Positions 8,463 to 18,032 are shown, numbered from the stretch's first letter. The stretch: DNA of 64,000 bases from Vibrio porteresiae DSM 19223 (GCF_024347055.1 NZ_AP024895.1:3100001-3164000); one strand, 5' to 3'. Translations and numbers: made by a program. The notes: generated from the sequence alone by a model not told the origin.

Positions 8463-8695
8463 TCAAGGTGACGGAGAAATTAACATAAATAAAACACAGA
8501 TGTCCAGATAAAAGTTGACCTAAATCATAGAACAAGTAAGGGTTAAACAGTTTGGTAACAGAAGTGTCAGCATTCTTTAATAAGCGCTCTGAATAAAGTC
8601 ACATTTTTTATACAGGTATTGAGCAAAAACCATTGAAATGGGCAATGAATGTTAAAAGTGTGGGTCACGTCGGTAAAAGAAAAAATTCACAAATA
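8463..8695. other. Intergenic stretch, pdhR promoter side
   Basis: With the operator and the terminator on either side, this is part of a 339-base gene-free region (8411-8749). It is AT-rich and presumably carries the pdhR promoter and upstream sequences. I see no ORF, RNA gene or repeat in it. Confidence 0.5.
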
Positions 8696-8730
8696 AAAAG
8701 AGCAACTTACTTTCGTAAAGTTGCTCTTTT
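8696..8730 (-). terminator. Terminator downstream of recJ
   Basis: The stem AAAAGAGCAACTT / AAGTTGCTCTTTT with a 9-base loop lies 20 bases after the recJ stop and reads into TTTTTATTTG on the minus strand. It closes the xerD-dsbC-recJ unit and insulates the pdhR promoter. Confidence 0.85.
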
Positions 8731-8749
8731 CTCTCACAATAGCGCGGAA

Positions 8750-10489
8750 TTAGCGTGGTTCTAGATGCTCAATCATAAGCTGCAATGATTGGTTACCACG
8801 GAACTCGTTGATATCTAAACGATAAGCAAGTCTTACCAGTTTAACTGATGCATCTGGCCAACGCCGTAAATCGACATTAAAGGCAATTCCATCAATCATC
8901 ACGTTTGTCGGCAGGCCTTTAAATAGTGGCTCCAACATTAACTTGAGATGCTTCTCTCCGACTAACTTCTGATGCAGGATTTTAAACTCGCCATCAAAAA
9001 TCGGCTCAGGAAACGCTTGTCCCCAAGGACCTCCTGAACGAATCATCTCCGCCACCGTCATCGAAAACTGTTCAGGTAGTAATTCGCCATCACTAAGAAT
9101 CACGCCTTTGAGCTGCGAATCATCCAACTCCTGATGAACCGCTTCATCAAATAGGCGAGCAAAACGATCAAACTCTCGTTCAGGAATGGTTAAACCAGCC
9201 GCCATCGCATGACCACCAAACTTCATGATGATCCCCGGATGCTGCTTATCGATCCGATCAAGTGCATCTCGCATGTGTAAACCTGGGATCGAACGGCAAG
9301 ATCCTTTGATCATGCCATCACCACCATCGGCAAACGCGATCACAGGACGGTGAAATTGCTCTTTGAGTCTGGAAGCAAGAATGCCAATCACGCCCTGATG
9401 CCAATCTTTTTGAAACAGCACCAATCCGTAAGGTAAGGCTTTATCACCTTTGAACTGCAAGCGTTCACAAAAAGCCATCGCTTCTTGCTTCATGCCTTCT
9501 TCAATCTCTTTACGAGTTTGGTTCAAGCCATCTAGCTCATTCGCCATACGACGTGCAGCATGGATGTTGTTGCTCATTAAAAGTTCGACACCAAACGACA
9601 TATCATCCAAACGTCCGGCAGCATTGATTCTCGGACCTAAAGCAAAACCAAAATCGGCCGCGACTAAACGACGAGCATCTCTTTTGGCCACCTCAATCAA
9701 TGCTTGAATCCCCGGACGCGCTTGACCCGCCCTGATACGCTGCAAGCCTTGATGAACCAAAATGCGATTGTTCTCATCCAGTGGCACTACATCCGCTACG
9801 GTTCCTAGCGCAACCAAATCGATCAATTCCATCAATTTAGGTTCGGCGATGCCTTGCTTAGCAAACCACCCTACTTTGCGCATGTAAACGCACAGCGCCA
9901 TCATCAGGTAAAACGCCACGCCAACACCTGCCAGCGCTTTTGATGGGAAATCACACTCATGCAAATTAGGGTTAACAATCGCATCGGCGTCAGGCAACTC
10001 ACGTCCCGGTAAGTGGTGATCGGTGACCAGCACTTGCAAGCCATGCTGTTTTGCCGTTTTCACCCCTTCGATTGACGAAACGCCGTTATCGACCGTCATG
10101 ATCATCTCGGCACCGAGAGCGATCGCTTGTTCAACCACTTCAGGACTTAAACCGTAACCATCTTCAAAACGATTGGGTACTAAATAGTCGACGTTACGGC
10201 ACCCGAGCATTCGAAGCGCCAAAACCGAAAGCGCTGAGCTCGTCGCACCATCGGCATCAAAATCACCAACGATAATAATCCGTTTCTGTTGTTCTACTGC
10301 ATGAAACAGCAGCTCTACTGCTTGCTCAATGCCATAGAGCTTTTGATAGGAATGTAAGCCACGAGCACTTTTTTCCAATTGAGCCAAATCCGTCACCCCT
10401 CGACTCAAATAGAGACGACGTAGCAGCTCTGGAATGGAATCGGGTAGCAGTGACAGTTCTGGCTCTGGTCTTCTTTGAATTTCAATCAT
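8750..10489 (-). CDS. recJ: Single-strand-specific 5'-3' exonuclease RecJ
   Basis: Exonuclease of RecF-pathway recombination, mismatch repair and base-excision repair. The 579 residues match the usual size. DHH-phosphoesterase motifs are intact: IVGDFDADGATSS (metal-binding aspartates), TVDNGVSS, VTDHHLPG with the DHH triad, and the DHHA1 motif KFGGHAMAAG. It is the last gene of the xerD-dsbC-recJ operon, 47 bases after dsbC, with an 8-bp hairpin in the gap. Start ATG with MIEIQRRPEP. Confidence 0.96.
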   Translation of the reverse strand: MIEIQRRPEPELSLLPDSIPELLRRLYLSRGVTDLAQLEKSARGLHSYQKLYGIEQAVELLFHAVEQQKRIIIVGDFDADGATSSALSVLALRMLGCRNVDYLVPNRFEDGYGLSPEVVEQAIALGAEMIMTVDNGVSSIEGVKTAKQHGLQVLVTDHHLPGRELPDADAIVNPNLHECDFPSKALAGVGVAFYLMMALCVYMRKVGWFAKQGIAEPKLMELIDLVALGTVADVVPLDENNRILVHQGLQRIRAGQARPGIQALIEVAKRDARRLVAADFGFALGPRINAAGRLDDMSFGVELLMSNNIHAARRMANELDGLNQTRKEIEEGMKQEAMAFCERLQFKGDKALPYGLVLFQKDWHQGVIGILASRLKEQFHRPVIAFADGGDGMIKGSCRSIPGLHMRDALDRIDKQHPGIIMKFGGHAMAAGLTIPEREFDRFARLFDEAVHQELDDSQLKGVILSDGELLPEQFSMTVAEMIRSGGPWGQAFPEPIFDGEFKILHQKLVGEKHLKLMLEPLFKGLPTNVMIDGIAFNVDLRRWPDASVKLVRLAYRLDINEFRGNQSLQLMIEHLEPR

Positions 10490-10500
10490 ACTTCTACATC

Positions 10501-10520
10501 GCCTCTCGTCACCGAGAGGC
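10501..10520 (-). other. Small hairpin between dsbC and recJ
   Basis: GCCTCTCG / CGAGAGGC forms a perfect 8-bp stem with a 4-base loop in the 47-base dsbC-recJ gap. No T-run follows, so it is more likely an mRNA processing or stability element, or an attenuator, than a terminator. Confidence 0.4.
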
Positions 10521-10536
10521 TAAAATCCATTAACGA

Positions 10537-11316
10537 TTATTGCTGTTGCAAGCGAGCTAACAACTGTTGTGGTGGAATGTAACCACCAATCATTTCACCG
10601 TTAGGCAAGAAAATCGCTGGAGTGCCATTCACCCCCAATTCTCTTCCTAATTGATAGTGGTCGGCGACTTTTTGCTTACACTGCTCAATATCGCCTTCCG
10701 CTTCTGGAAGTTTGTGATCACGTTTCGCCACATTCATCGCTTCTGCTGGATCTTTAGCGCACCAAATAGAGGCCATCTGTGTTGCCACTTGACCGACAGG
10801 TCCTTGACGAGGGAAAGCCAGATAACGCACGGTAATCCCCGCATCGTTGTACTCTTTCATCTGACTGTGCAGTTTCGCACAGTAACCACACGTGATATCA
10901 GTAAAGACCGTGATGGCGTATTTTTCGTTTTTCGCTTTGTACTCAATCATATCGTTACGGTATTGAGCAATTTTCTTCGCATTCAGCGGTGCTTGGCGTT
11001 TAGCCAATACATCCACGTATTGACCATTTTTGTCCATGCCGTAAAGCGTACCAGCGATAAACTGTTTACCATCTGGCGTAGCGAATACCACGCCACCATT
11101 GGTATGAACTTCAAGTAAGCCAGCAATATCCGACGCTACCACATCGGTCACTTGTAGACCCAATTGACCAAAACGCGTTTTGAATAAATCAAGATCCACC
11201 GCAGGAGCTTTGGCTTCAGTCGTGCTTGGTGATGAAGCAGCTACTGCTGCTGTCGTACCACCAACCAACGCCAATATAGGTAAGGTCAAAAGCAGTATTT
11301 TTCGCAATAATTTCAT
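10537..11316 (-). CDS. dsbC: Periplasmic disulfide isomerase DsbC
   Basis: Rearranges wrong disulfides in periplasmic proteins; kept reduced by DsbD. I chose the ATG at 11316 (259 residues) over an in-frame start 13 codons upstream because it is preceded by AAGGTG at good spacing and begins a clean signal peptide (MKLLRKILLLTLPILALVGG, cleavage near residue 27). A dimerisation domain (about 35-95) precedes the thioredoxin fold with the active site CGYC (C143, C146), and a cis-proline segment GTPAIF. Lies 16 bases after xerD in the conserved xerD-dsbC-recJ order. Confidence 0.95.
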   Translation of the reverse strand: MKLLRKILLLTLPILALVGGTTAAVAASSPSTTEAKAPAVDLDLFKTRFGQLGLQVTDVVASDIAGLLEVHTNGGVVFATPDGKQFIAGTLYGMDKNGQYVDVLAKRQAPLNAKKIAQYRNDMIEYKAKNEKYAITVFTDITCGYCAKLHSQMKEYNDAGITVRYLAFPRQGPVGQVATQMASIWCAKDPAEAMNVAKRDHKLPEAEGDIEQCKQKVADHYQLGRELGVNGTPAIFLPNGEMIGGYIPPQQLLARLQQQ

Positions 11317-11332
11317 TAAAATCACCTTGTTA

Positions 11333-12241
11333 TTAAGCCCTTGGATGGTGCTCATGATGGAGTTGTTTCAGTCGCTCAGTGGCAACATGAGTATAAATTT
11401 GTGTTGTAGACAAGTCACTATGACCTAATAACATCTGGACCACACGCAAATCTGCACCGTAATTTAATAAGTGCGTTGCAAAAGCGTGACGTAACACGTG
11501 TGGTGAAAGCTTATCCACATCAATGCCCGCAATAACAGCATAATGTTTGATTCGATGCCAAAAAGTTTGTCTGGTCATCTGCTGGGCACGCCGACTGGGG
11601 AAAACCACATCAGAGGTACTTTCACCAAGGAGTTCAGCGCGTCCAGTGTGGATAAAGGTATCAATCCAGTCCACCGCATTTTCTCCCATTGGCACAAGAC
11701 GCTCTTTGCCCCCTTTACCAATAACACGAACAACGCCTTGGCGTAAGCTAATGTTTTCCATGGTAAGTGATACCAGTTCAGTAACACGAAGCCCAGTTGC
11801 ATATAAAAGTTCGAGCATCGCTTTATCGCGAAGTTCAATCGGATCGTTGGTGTCCGGCGCTTCAAGTAAGGCATCTACTTGCTCTTCACTTAAATCTTTC
11901 GGTAACCGCTTGGGCAGTTTAGGACTCACTAACAACGCACTAGGATCGTCAGCGCGAACTTTCTCTCGATGTAAATATTGGAAAAGACGGCGGATAGCAG
12001 AGAGCATTCTTGCTCGAGAGGTCTGTTTGTAATCGCAATCCACCAGCCAAGATTGAAACTCTTGCAGCCCTGAAAAACTAATAAAATCTAAACGATAGTT
12101 ACGTTCTTGCATCCAATTAAGCAGCTTAGTTAAATCATTACGATAAGATGCCAATGTATTTTCTGATAATCCCCTTTCCATCCACATTGCATCTAAAAAC
12201 TGCTCTACCATTCCTTGGTCGGGAGAAAAAACCTCTGTCAC
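11333..12241 (-). CDS. xerD: Site-specific tyrosine recombinase XerD
   Basis: With XerC it resolves chromosome dimers at dif under FtsK control, and is the enzyme used by CTX-like phages and plasmid multimer resolution in vibrios. The 302 residues carry the SAM-like N-terminal core-binding domain and the full catalytic set: R152 (ATGLRVTEL), K176 (GKGGKERLVP), H248 and R251 (SPHVLRHAFATH), H274 (GHSDLSTT) and the nucleophile Y283 (QIYTHV). The start is a GTG (complement of 12239-12241). First gene of the xerD-dsbC-recJ operon, divergent from fldB. Confidence 0.96.
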   Translation of the reverse strand: MTEVFSPDQGMVEQFLDAMWMERGLSENTLASYRNDLTKLLNWMQERNYRLDFISFSGLQEFQSWLVDCDYKQTSRARMLSAIRRLFQYLHREKVRADDPSALLVSPKLPKRLPKDLSEEQVDALLEAPDTNDPIELRDKAMLELLYATGLRVTELVSLTMENISLRQGVVRVIGKGGKERLVPMGENAVDWIDTFIHTGRAELLGESTSDVVFPSRRAQQMTRQTFWHRIKHYAVIAGIDVDKLSPHVLRHAFATHLLNYGADLRVVQMLLGHSDLSTTQIYTHVATERLKQLHHEHHPRA

Positions 12242-12456
12242 ATGTGCCTCGATACCGTTAGGTTATATATGAAGTAAATACCATAAATCGTGAATACACC
12301 CAAGCAAGAGCCGAATAAAGCACTGCTGAGAGCCAAGTGTGCCACGTTTTCATAGGCAAACCACCCAAAGTCTGCCTCCCTTTTATTGGATAAGGAATGC
12401 AACTGAAGACAATTTATGGTTAGAATTCACCACTCAGCTCGATTAATGAAGAAAAA

Positions 12457-12978
12457 ATGATGAAGATAGGTTTGTTTTATGGCTCAACGACGTGTTACAC
12501 CGAAATGGCCGCTGAAAAAATGCGCGCTATTTTGGGTGAAGAGCTAGTGGATATCTATAACGTCAAAGAAACTCCCCTCACCCAAATGAATGACTACGAT
12601 TTTCTGATCCTCGGCATTTCAACTTGGGATTTTGGTGAAATCCAAGAAGATTGGAGCGCTATTTGGGATCAATTGAGCAACGTAGACTTAAATGGCAAAT
12701 ATGTCGCTCTCTTTGGTTTAGGCGATCAAGAAGGCTATGGCGAGTGGTTCCTTGATGCCATGGGGCTGCTACATGATGAAGTCTGTAAAGTCGGCGCTCA
12801 CATTCTGGGCCATTGGCCAAATCAAGGCTACGATTTTGAAGCGTCTAAAGCGCTACTGCCTTCAGGCACTCATTTCGTAGGTCTAGCATTAGATGAAGAT
12901 TCTCAGTATGAAGAGAGTGACGAACGTATCGCCACTTGGATTGAACAGATTCTAACGGAATATCACGACGCCCTTTAA
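12457..12978 (+). CDS. fldB: Flavodoxin 2
   Basis: Small FMN electron carrier. The 173 residues start with the FMN phosphate-binding loop GLFYGSTTCYTEMAA, followed by the GISTWDFGEIQEDW loop and GLGDQEGYGEWF. These are the features of long-chain flavodoxins, and the T/CYTEMAAEK form is that of FldB rather than FldA. In E. coli fldB also sits beside xerD, which supports the name. Its end overlaps the end of the convergent ampD by four bases, with no terminator between them. Two adjacent ATGs (12457, 12460) are possible starts. Confidence 0.93.
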   Translation: MMKIGLFYGSTTCYTEMAAEKMRAILGEELVDIYNVKETPLTQMNDYDFLILGISTWDFGEIQEDWSAIWDQLSNVDLNGKYVALFGLGDQEGYGEWFLDAMGLLHDEVCKVGAHILGHWPNQGYDFEASKALLPSGTHFVGLALDEDSQYEESDERIATWIEQILTEYHDAL

Positions 12979-13547
12979 TAACGATGCTTCATCCCGGATT
13001 GCATAAGGCCACGACGAAATCTAGGCCAATCAAAAACTAATCCGGGATCCGTTTTACGCAGTGGTGCAATGTATTGATGGCCGGTAATGCGTGGCAATGT
13101 CATCTGTGGATAGGTTGCCATCAAGGCTAATGTTACTTCGGTTAGCGCGACATACTGAGCTTCGGTATAAGCGACAAAATCCGTTCCTTCCAATTCAATC
13201 CCGATCGAATAATCGTTGCAGCGCTCTCTTCCCGCAAAAGAAGATTTCCCTGCATGCCAAGCTCTGGCATGAAACGGCACAAACTGCACGACTTCCCCAT
13301 CACGCCGAATAAGACAATGAGCCGACACGCCCATTTGATGGATGACCTTAAAAAAAGGATGCTCATCTGGGTTTAATTGGCCTTGGAAAAACTGCTCAAT
13401 GTACGGCCCGCCAAACTTTCCTGGCGGCAAACTAATATTGTGCACAACAAGCAATGAAATATCCGTCGCATCGCTACGCTCATCAAAAAATGGTGAAGGG
13501 ACATGCCTTGCATTCGTAAGCCAACCGTCTTTTATCATCTTGAACAT
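12975..13547 (-). CDS. ampD: 1,6-anhydro-N-acetylmuramyl-L-alanine amidase AmpD
   Basis: Cytoplasmic zinc amidase that cleaves the stem peptide from anhydromuropeptides during murein recycling; its loss raises AmpR-dependent beta-lactamase in species that have AmpR. The 190 residues have an N-acetylmuramoyl-L-alanine amidase fold with zinc ligands in LLVVHNISLPPG (first His) and TGHQYIAPLRKTDPG (second His and Asp). There is no signal peptide, which separates it from AmiA-type enzymes. Divergent from nadC, as in many gammaproteobacteria. Neither ampE nor an ampR/beta-lactamase pair is visible nearby. Confidence 0.95.
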   Translation of the reverse strand: MFKMIKDGWLTNARHVPSPFFDERSDATDISLLVVHNISLPPGKFGGPYIEQFFQGQLNPDEHPFFKVIHQMGVSAHCLIRRDGEVVQFVPFHARAWHAGKSSFAGRERCNDYSIGIELEGTDFVAYTEAQYVALTEVTLALMATYPQMTLPRITGHQYIAPLRKTDPGLVFDWPRFRRGLMQSGMKHRY

Positions 13548-13661
13548 CTTCCTTTTTTCCTCTGCTATGATTCTACTGCGTCATTGAACAAAATAAAGAC
13601 TGTATTTGCTGTACAGTGACGGTATGATTCATCACCTCTATCAATCGAAGACTGATTATCC

Positions 13662-14549
13662 ATGAAAGAAACCCATAACAGCCAGCAGCGACTAGAGTAT
13701 TTAAAACAACACCTTACCCAAGATATTACGCGTGCAGTCCGTGACACTTTAGCCGAAGACTTAGGTGGCTGTGTTGATGCAACTCGTGATATCACCGCCA
13801 GCCTAATTCCCGAAGATACGCAGGGACAAGCTAAGATCATCACTCGTGAAGAGGGGATTTTTTGCGGTCGCTTATGGGCTGATGAAGTATTTAATCAATT
13901 GGGCCAAGAGGTCACGATTGAATGGCATGTCAACGATGGCGATGTTCTTGTCCCGAATCAAACACTTTGTACATTAAAGGGCCCCGCACGCACATTACTT
14001 ACCGGGGAACGCAATGCGATGAACTTCATCCAAACGCTCTCTGGCTGTGCAACAACTACCGCTCGTTATGTTAAAGAGCTGGAAGGAACCGATTGCCGTT
14101 TATTAGATACGCGTAAAACCATCCCAGGTTTACGTAGTGCTTTGAAATATGCGGTTGCCTGTGGCGGTGGATATAACCATCGTATCGGCGTGTTTGATGC
14201 CTACCTCATCAAAGAAAATCACATCATGGCCTGCGGTGGAATAACCAAAGCGGTTGCAATAGCAAAACAGCTTAACCCAGGCAAACCTGTTGAGGTCGAA
14301 ACCGAAACCTTAGCCGAACTGCAAGAAGCGATCGATGCGGGCGCTGATATCATCATGCTCGATAACTTTGATCTAGAGATGATGCGCAAAGCTGTCGAGA
14401 TCAATGCGGGACGCGCAGCTTTAGAAAACTCGGGCAATATTACGTTAGAAAATCTGCGTATTTATGCTCAGACTGGCGTTGATTATATTTCAGTCGGTGC
14501 ATTAACTAAGCACATTCGCGCTTTGGATCTCTCCATGCGTTTTGTGTAA
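13662..14549 (+). CDS. nadC: Quinolinate phosphoribosyltransferase (decarboxylating)
   Basis: Converts quinolinate and PRPP to nicotinate mononucleotide in de novo NAD synthesis. The 295-residue protein shows the family signatures RNAMNFIQTLSGCATTTARY, LDTRKTIPGLRSALKYAV, GGGYNHRIG and IMLDNFDLEMM. It stands between ampD (divergent) and the pilus genes; the ampD-nadC-pilA order is a classic gammaproteobacterial arrangement. A hairpin (TTAGGGCG/CGCCCTAA at 14564-14586) follows the stop without a clear T-run. Confidence 0.96.
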   Translation: MKETHNSQQRLEYLKQHLTQDITRAVRDTLAEDLGGCVDATRDITASLIPEDTQGQAKIITREEGIFCGRLWADEVFNQLGQEVTIEWHVNDGDVLVPNQTLCTLKGPARTLLTGERNAMNFIQTLSGCATTTARYVKELEGTDCRLLDTRKTIPGLRSALKYAVACGGGYNHRIGVFDAYLIKENHIMACGGITKAVAIAKQLNPGKPVEVETETLAELQEAIDAGADIIMLDNFDLEMMRKAVEINAGRAALENSGNITLENLRIYAQTGVDYISVGALTKHIRALDLSMRFV

Positions 14550-14746
14550 CTCGCTTGGCTTCGTTAGGGCGAAATTGACGCCCTAACTGCTATGCCTATT
14601 TGCGTCGTCACTCGCAAAACATATTGTCATATACGACCTTTTCCCAAGGGGTTTCTTTAACCCTCTCGCAACACGCCTTTTCTCTACTAGGCAATTATCT
14701 ATACCCTTTTTAGCTTATCTGCTCCAAAGCAATCTGGAGTATGTAT

Positions 14747-15166
14747 ATGTTGCCCAGTCGAAATCGACGATTAAACCGCGGCTTTAGTCTTATCGAACTG
14801 ATGATCGTGGTGGCGATCATTGCGGTCGTATCCGCGATTGCCGTTCCTTCCTACCGGGATTATGTGGCGAAAAGTCAGCTCACTGCTGGCATTGCCGTAC
14901 TAAAAGGATTAACCGCGCCAGCGGAACTGTATGTACAGCAAAATGGGGCGCTCAATAGCAACTCTGATCTCGCCATGTTGGGCATCAAAGCGGATAGCTC
15001 TCGGCTGGGTACGCTTTCCATCGAACATGAAAGCTTGGTGTTTCGTTTCCATTCACCAGATGGTGCGATTGCCATTCTCTCCCGTGATGAAACGACAGGT
15101 TGGCAATGTCATATGACCTTACCGCATGAGATGGACAACAGCCTAAAACCGGTGAGTTGCCTATGA
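14747..15166 (+). CDS. pilA: Type IV pilin PilA (divergent major pilin)
   Basis: Prepilin of the PilABCD type IV pilus, used by vibrios for DNA uptake on chitin, attachment and biofilm. I chose the ATG at 14747 because GGAG (14736-14739) is seven bases upstream; the earlier ATG at 14741 is only one base from it. The 12-residue leader MLPSRNRRLNRG is cut before F, and the mature helix has the conserved FSLIELMIVVAIIA with Glu at mature position 5. The mature pilin is short (about 127 residues). Its C-terminal cysteines (WQC and SCL) should form the D-loop disulfide. The body has little similarity that I recognise to well-known pilins, as is common for this fast-changing gene. Its stop overlaps the pilB start. 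Confidence 0.9.
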   Translation: MLPSRNRRLNRGFSLIELMIVVAIIAVVSAIAVPSYRDYVAKSQLTAGIAVLKGLTAPAELYVQQNGALNSNSDLAMLGIKADSSRLGTLSIEHESLVFRFHSPDGAIAILSRDETTGWQCHMTLPHEMDNSLKPVSCL

Positions 15167-16818
15167 ATACCCCACTTTTTACACTGTTAGCTCAAGCGCA
15201 ATTACTCTCGCCAGAACAAGTGATATCGCTAGAAAAGCGCTGCAAAACTCAAAGACTCAATCCAATCGATGCGCTTATCAGCTCTCGGATTATCACCGAT
15301 GACCAGCTTTGCACAGAGCTAAGTGAGCGACTTACATTGCCAAGGGTTCATTTAGAACAATATGACTGGCTAAGTCACAATCAAGCCTCTCCGTTAAAAT
15401 CGCTGTTATTGCACTACCACGCAATTCCTATTCAAACCACGCCGACACAAATCACCATCGCCGTATCCGATCCAACTCAGTCACAACTAGAACACGAGTT
15501 TCAATTTGCTTCTGGGCGCAGAGTTGTCATGGTATTAGTGCCACATGAAGAGATCACTCAAGCTTTAGCAACACTTTTTGGCAGCATTAAAGAACCCCCT
15601 AAACGCTATAGCCTCGATGCTCCTTGGGCAGAGGAATCAGAGAACAGTGAACAAGAGGAGCTTAACAATGCAGCGTCTCCGATTGCCACGCATTTACATC
15701 AGTTGATTCGCAGCGCTTACGATCACAAGGCCTCAGATATTCACTTTGAACCTTACAAAGAGCATTACCGAATTCGCTTTCGCTGTGACGGCATTCTGAA
15801 GGAAGAGCAGCGTTTGCCTGCACATTCTCAACGGCGTTTTTCAGCAAGACTCAAGATCATGGCGCAGTTAGATATTGCAGAACGTCGTTTACCGCAAGAT
15901 GGTCGCATTCATTACCCTCTTACCGCAGATACTTGGCTCGATATTCGTCTCTCTTCCATTCCCACCCAGTGGGGCGAGAAAATGGTATTACGCCTACTGA
16001 ATACACAAGTAAAACATGCTTGTTTAGCCGATTTAGGTCTTTCAAAAGAGCAACAAACATTATTTCAGCAGGCATTACACCGTCCGCAAGGGCTAATTTT
16101 AGTCACAGGTCCTACGGGCAGCGGTAAAACCCAAACCTTATATACCGCCCTGCAGTTGTTAGATAAAGAGACTTTGAATATCTCAACCGCCGAAGATCCA
16201 ATTGAGATCGCTTTGGACGGAATCAATCAAATAGCCATTAATAGCAAGATTGGTCTCGACTTTGCCCACGTTCTGCGCGCCCTACTTCGCCAAGATCCTG
16301 ATGTGATGATGATTGGCGAAATTCGTGATTTAGAAACCGCACTCATTGCCGTCAAAGCCGCTCAGACCGGTCATTTAGTGCTGTCGACCTTACACACGAA
16401 CTCTGCAGCGGAAACGATACTGCGCTTACAACAAATGGGCATCGAACCTTATCATCTTGAGGCGTCATTAAGCTTAATTATTGCTCAACGGTTGGTGCGC
16501 AAACTGTGTGGTCACTGTAAGCACCTTAGCCTTGCATCGCCACAAGCCCAACAGTTATTGCAGTTAGCTCCTGAGCACACTCTTTATCAAGCGCACACGC
16601 CAGGTTGCTTACATTGTCACAACGGTTTTGCTGGTCGAATCGGGGTATTTGAACTTCTACCAGTTTCAGCCCAACTGAAACATCATCAGCAAAATAACAC
16701 CGCTATTGATTCGCTGGCTAACGCGGCAAAACAGCTTATCTTGGCTGGAGAAACCACATTGGCAGAATGTTTACGAGTGGTTCCTGATCTCTTTATCCCG
16801 TTAGAGAATCATTCATGA
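15163..16818 (+). CDS. pilB: Type IV pilus extension ATPase PilB
   Basis: Cytoplasmic hexameric motor that drives pilus assembly at the inner membrane. I place the start at the ATG overlapping the pilA stop (ATGA, 15163-15166), giving 551 residues. It has an N-terminal MshEN-type domain, Walker A GPTGSGKTQT (G316-T323), the Asp box region, Walker B with MMIGEIRDLETA, the His box TGHLVLSTLHTNSAAE and a four-cysteine zinc element (CGHCKH and CLHCHNG). Translationally coupled to both neighbours (ATGA with pilC). Confidence 0.95.
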   Translation: MNTPLFTLLAQAQLLSPEQVISLEKRCKTQRLNPIDALISSRIITDDQLCTELSERLTLPRVHLEQYDWLSHNQASPLKSLLLHYHAIPIQTTPTQITIAVSDPTQSQLEHEFQFASGRRVVMVLVPHEEITQALATLFGSIKEPPKRYSLDAPWAEESENSEQEELNNAASPIATHLHQLIRSAYDHKASDIHFEPYKEHYRIRFRCDGILKEEQRLPAHSQRRFSARLKIMAQLDIAERRLPQDGRIHYPLTADTWLDIRLSSIPTQWGEKMVLRLLNTQVKHACLADLGLSKEQQTLFQQALHRPQGLILVTGPTGSGKTQTLYTALQLLDKETLNISTAEDPIEIALDGINQIAINSKIGLDFAHVLRALLRQDPDVMMIGEIRDLETALIAVKAAQTGHLVLSTLHTNSAAETILRLQQMGIEPYHLEASLSLIIAQRLVRKLCGHCKHLSLASPQAQQLLQLAPEHTLYQAHTPGCLHCHNGFAGRIGVFELLPVSAQLKHHQQNNTAIDSLANAAKQLILAGETTLAECLRVVPDLFIPLENHS

Positions 16819-18032
16819 GTTCAGCCCCTCTTATTTGTTATTGCTGGACCGGACAGGATAGCAATGGCTCTCCATGTCAGGGGAAATATCTTGCACGAAG
16901 TGAGCAAGAAGTTATCACTTATCTCAAACAACGTAGTATTCAGATTACATCGATTCATAGTCGTAAGATTGGCTTAGTCGTTAAATGGAAACATCGCGTG
17001 ACGACTAAAGATATTCATCTTTTCACGCGCCAATTGGCAACACTACTCAGTAGCGGCGTCCCATTAGCAGAATCGATTTGCTTAATTCGTTTACATCATC
17101 AAAAAGCCGAAATGCGCTCATTATTGGCTGAGATCCAACACACTATTATTGCTGGCACACCACTCTCCACCGCTTTAAAACGGTCCAGTCACTTTTTTGA
17201 TTCACTCTATATCAGCTTAGTGAAATCGGCCGAGCAGCATGGGCAACTCGCTGAGGTCTTCGCTAAACTCAGCCAGTACATGGAACAGAAAGAACAATTG
17301 CGACAAAAAATGCTCAAAGCGATGATCTATCCCATTATGGTGCTATTGGTCGCGATCATCGTCTGCTACATCATGCTGGTGTTGGTCATTCCTCAATTTG
17401 CTGACCTTTTCCATAGTTTTGGCGCGAAACTGCCTTGGTTAACTCAGCAGGTTATTTCACTCTCAAATTGGTTAAGTCACTCAAGCCTTTACCTACTGTT
17501 AGTGATCATTCTGGGGGCGATAAGTTTTCGCATTAGCCAAGCTAAGTGGCCAAGAATCAACTACTATTTAGCCAAGGTCGCACTTTCATTACCCATACTA
17601 GGGCGAGTATTGTTGCGCAGTGAGCTAGCAAGATTCTGCTCAACGACAGCGACCAGTTTACGAGCCGGCGTTCCCATTCTTACTGGTTTACAGATGGCGA
17701 TGGACAGTGTGAGTAATCGTTATTTACTGAGTCTATTTCCCGATGTCATCACTAGGATCTCGAGTGGGGAAACATTGCACCAATCATTACGACGCCATCC
17801 TTGTTTTCCTGAAACTTTGATCCAATTAACCATGATTGGTGAAGAGAGTGGCAAGCTAGAAGAGATGTTGTTTCGAGTGGCACTGATCTACGAACAAGAC
17901 GTTACACAGCGGCTCGAAACGTTGGAAAAATTGATGGAACCCGTCCTAATACTGTTACTCGGCTTGGTGATTGGCGGTTTAGTGATCGCTATGTATCTTC
18001 CTATCTTTAATTTAGCTAGCATCTTGAGTTAG
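16815..18032 (+). CDS. pilC: Type IV pilus inner-membrane platform protein PilC
   Basis: Polytopic platform that passes pilins from the membrane to the growing fibre. The 405 residues hold two T2SSF domains (about 70-195 and 275-400) with transmembrane segments near 170-195 (YPIMVLLVAIIVCYIMLVLV), 220-240 and the C-terminal VLILLLGLVIGGLVIAMYLP. Motifs FTRQLATLLSSGVPLAE and MIGEESGKLEEML are family hallmarks. Start overlaps the pilB stop by four bases; pilD follows after 113 bases. Confidence 0.95.
   Translation: MSSAPLICYCWTGQDSNGSPCQGKYLARSEQEVITYLKQRSIQITSIHSRKIGLVVKWKHRVTTKDIHLFTRQLATLLSSGVPLAESICLIRLHHQKAEMRSLLAEIQHTIIAGTPLSTALKRSSHFFDSLYISLVKSAEQHGQLAEVFAKLSQYMEQKEQLRQKMLKAMIYPIMVLLVAIIVCYIMLVLVIPQFADLFHSFGAKLPWLTQQVISLSNWLSHSSLYLLLVIILGAISFRISQAKWPRINYYLAKVALSLPILGRVLLRSELARFCSTTATSLRAGVPILTGLQMAMDSVSNRYLLSLFPDVITRISSGETLHQSLRRHPCFPETLIQLTMIGEESGKLEEMLFRVALIYEQDVTQRLETLEKLMEPVLILLLGLVIGGLVIAMYLPIFNLASILS

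Noticed and set aside
11547..12032. 161-codon open frame opposite xerD
   Set aside because: xerD has all catalytic residues in the other frame; this frame has no family features or ribosome site.
13600..13616. LexA-like CTGT...ACAG between ampD and nadC
   Set aside because: The arms are nine bases apart instead of the eight required in a LexA box, and neither neighbour is a known SOS gene.
14564..14586. Hairpin TTAGGGCG/CGCCCTAA after nadC as an intrinsic terminator
   Set aside because: No T-run follows it on the plus strand, so it is noted only as a possible RNA structure.
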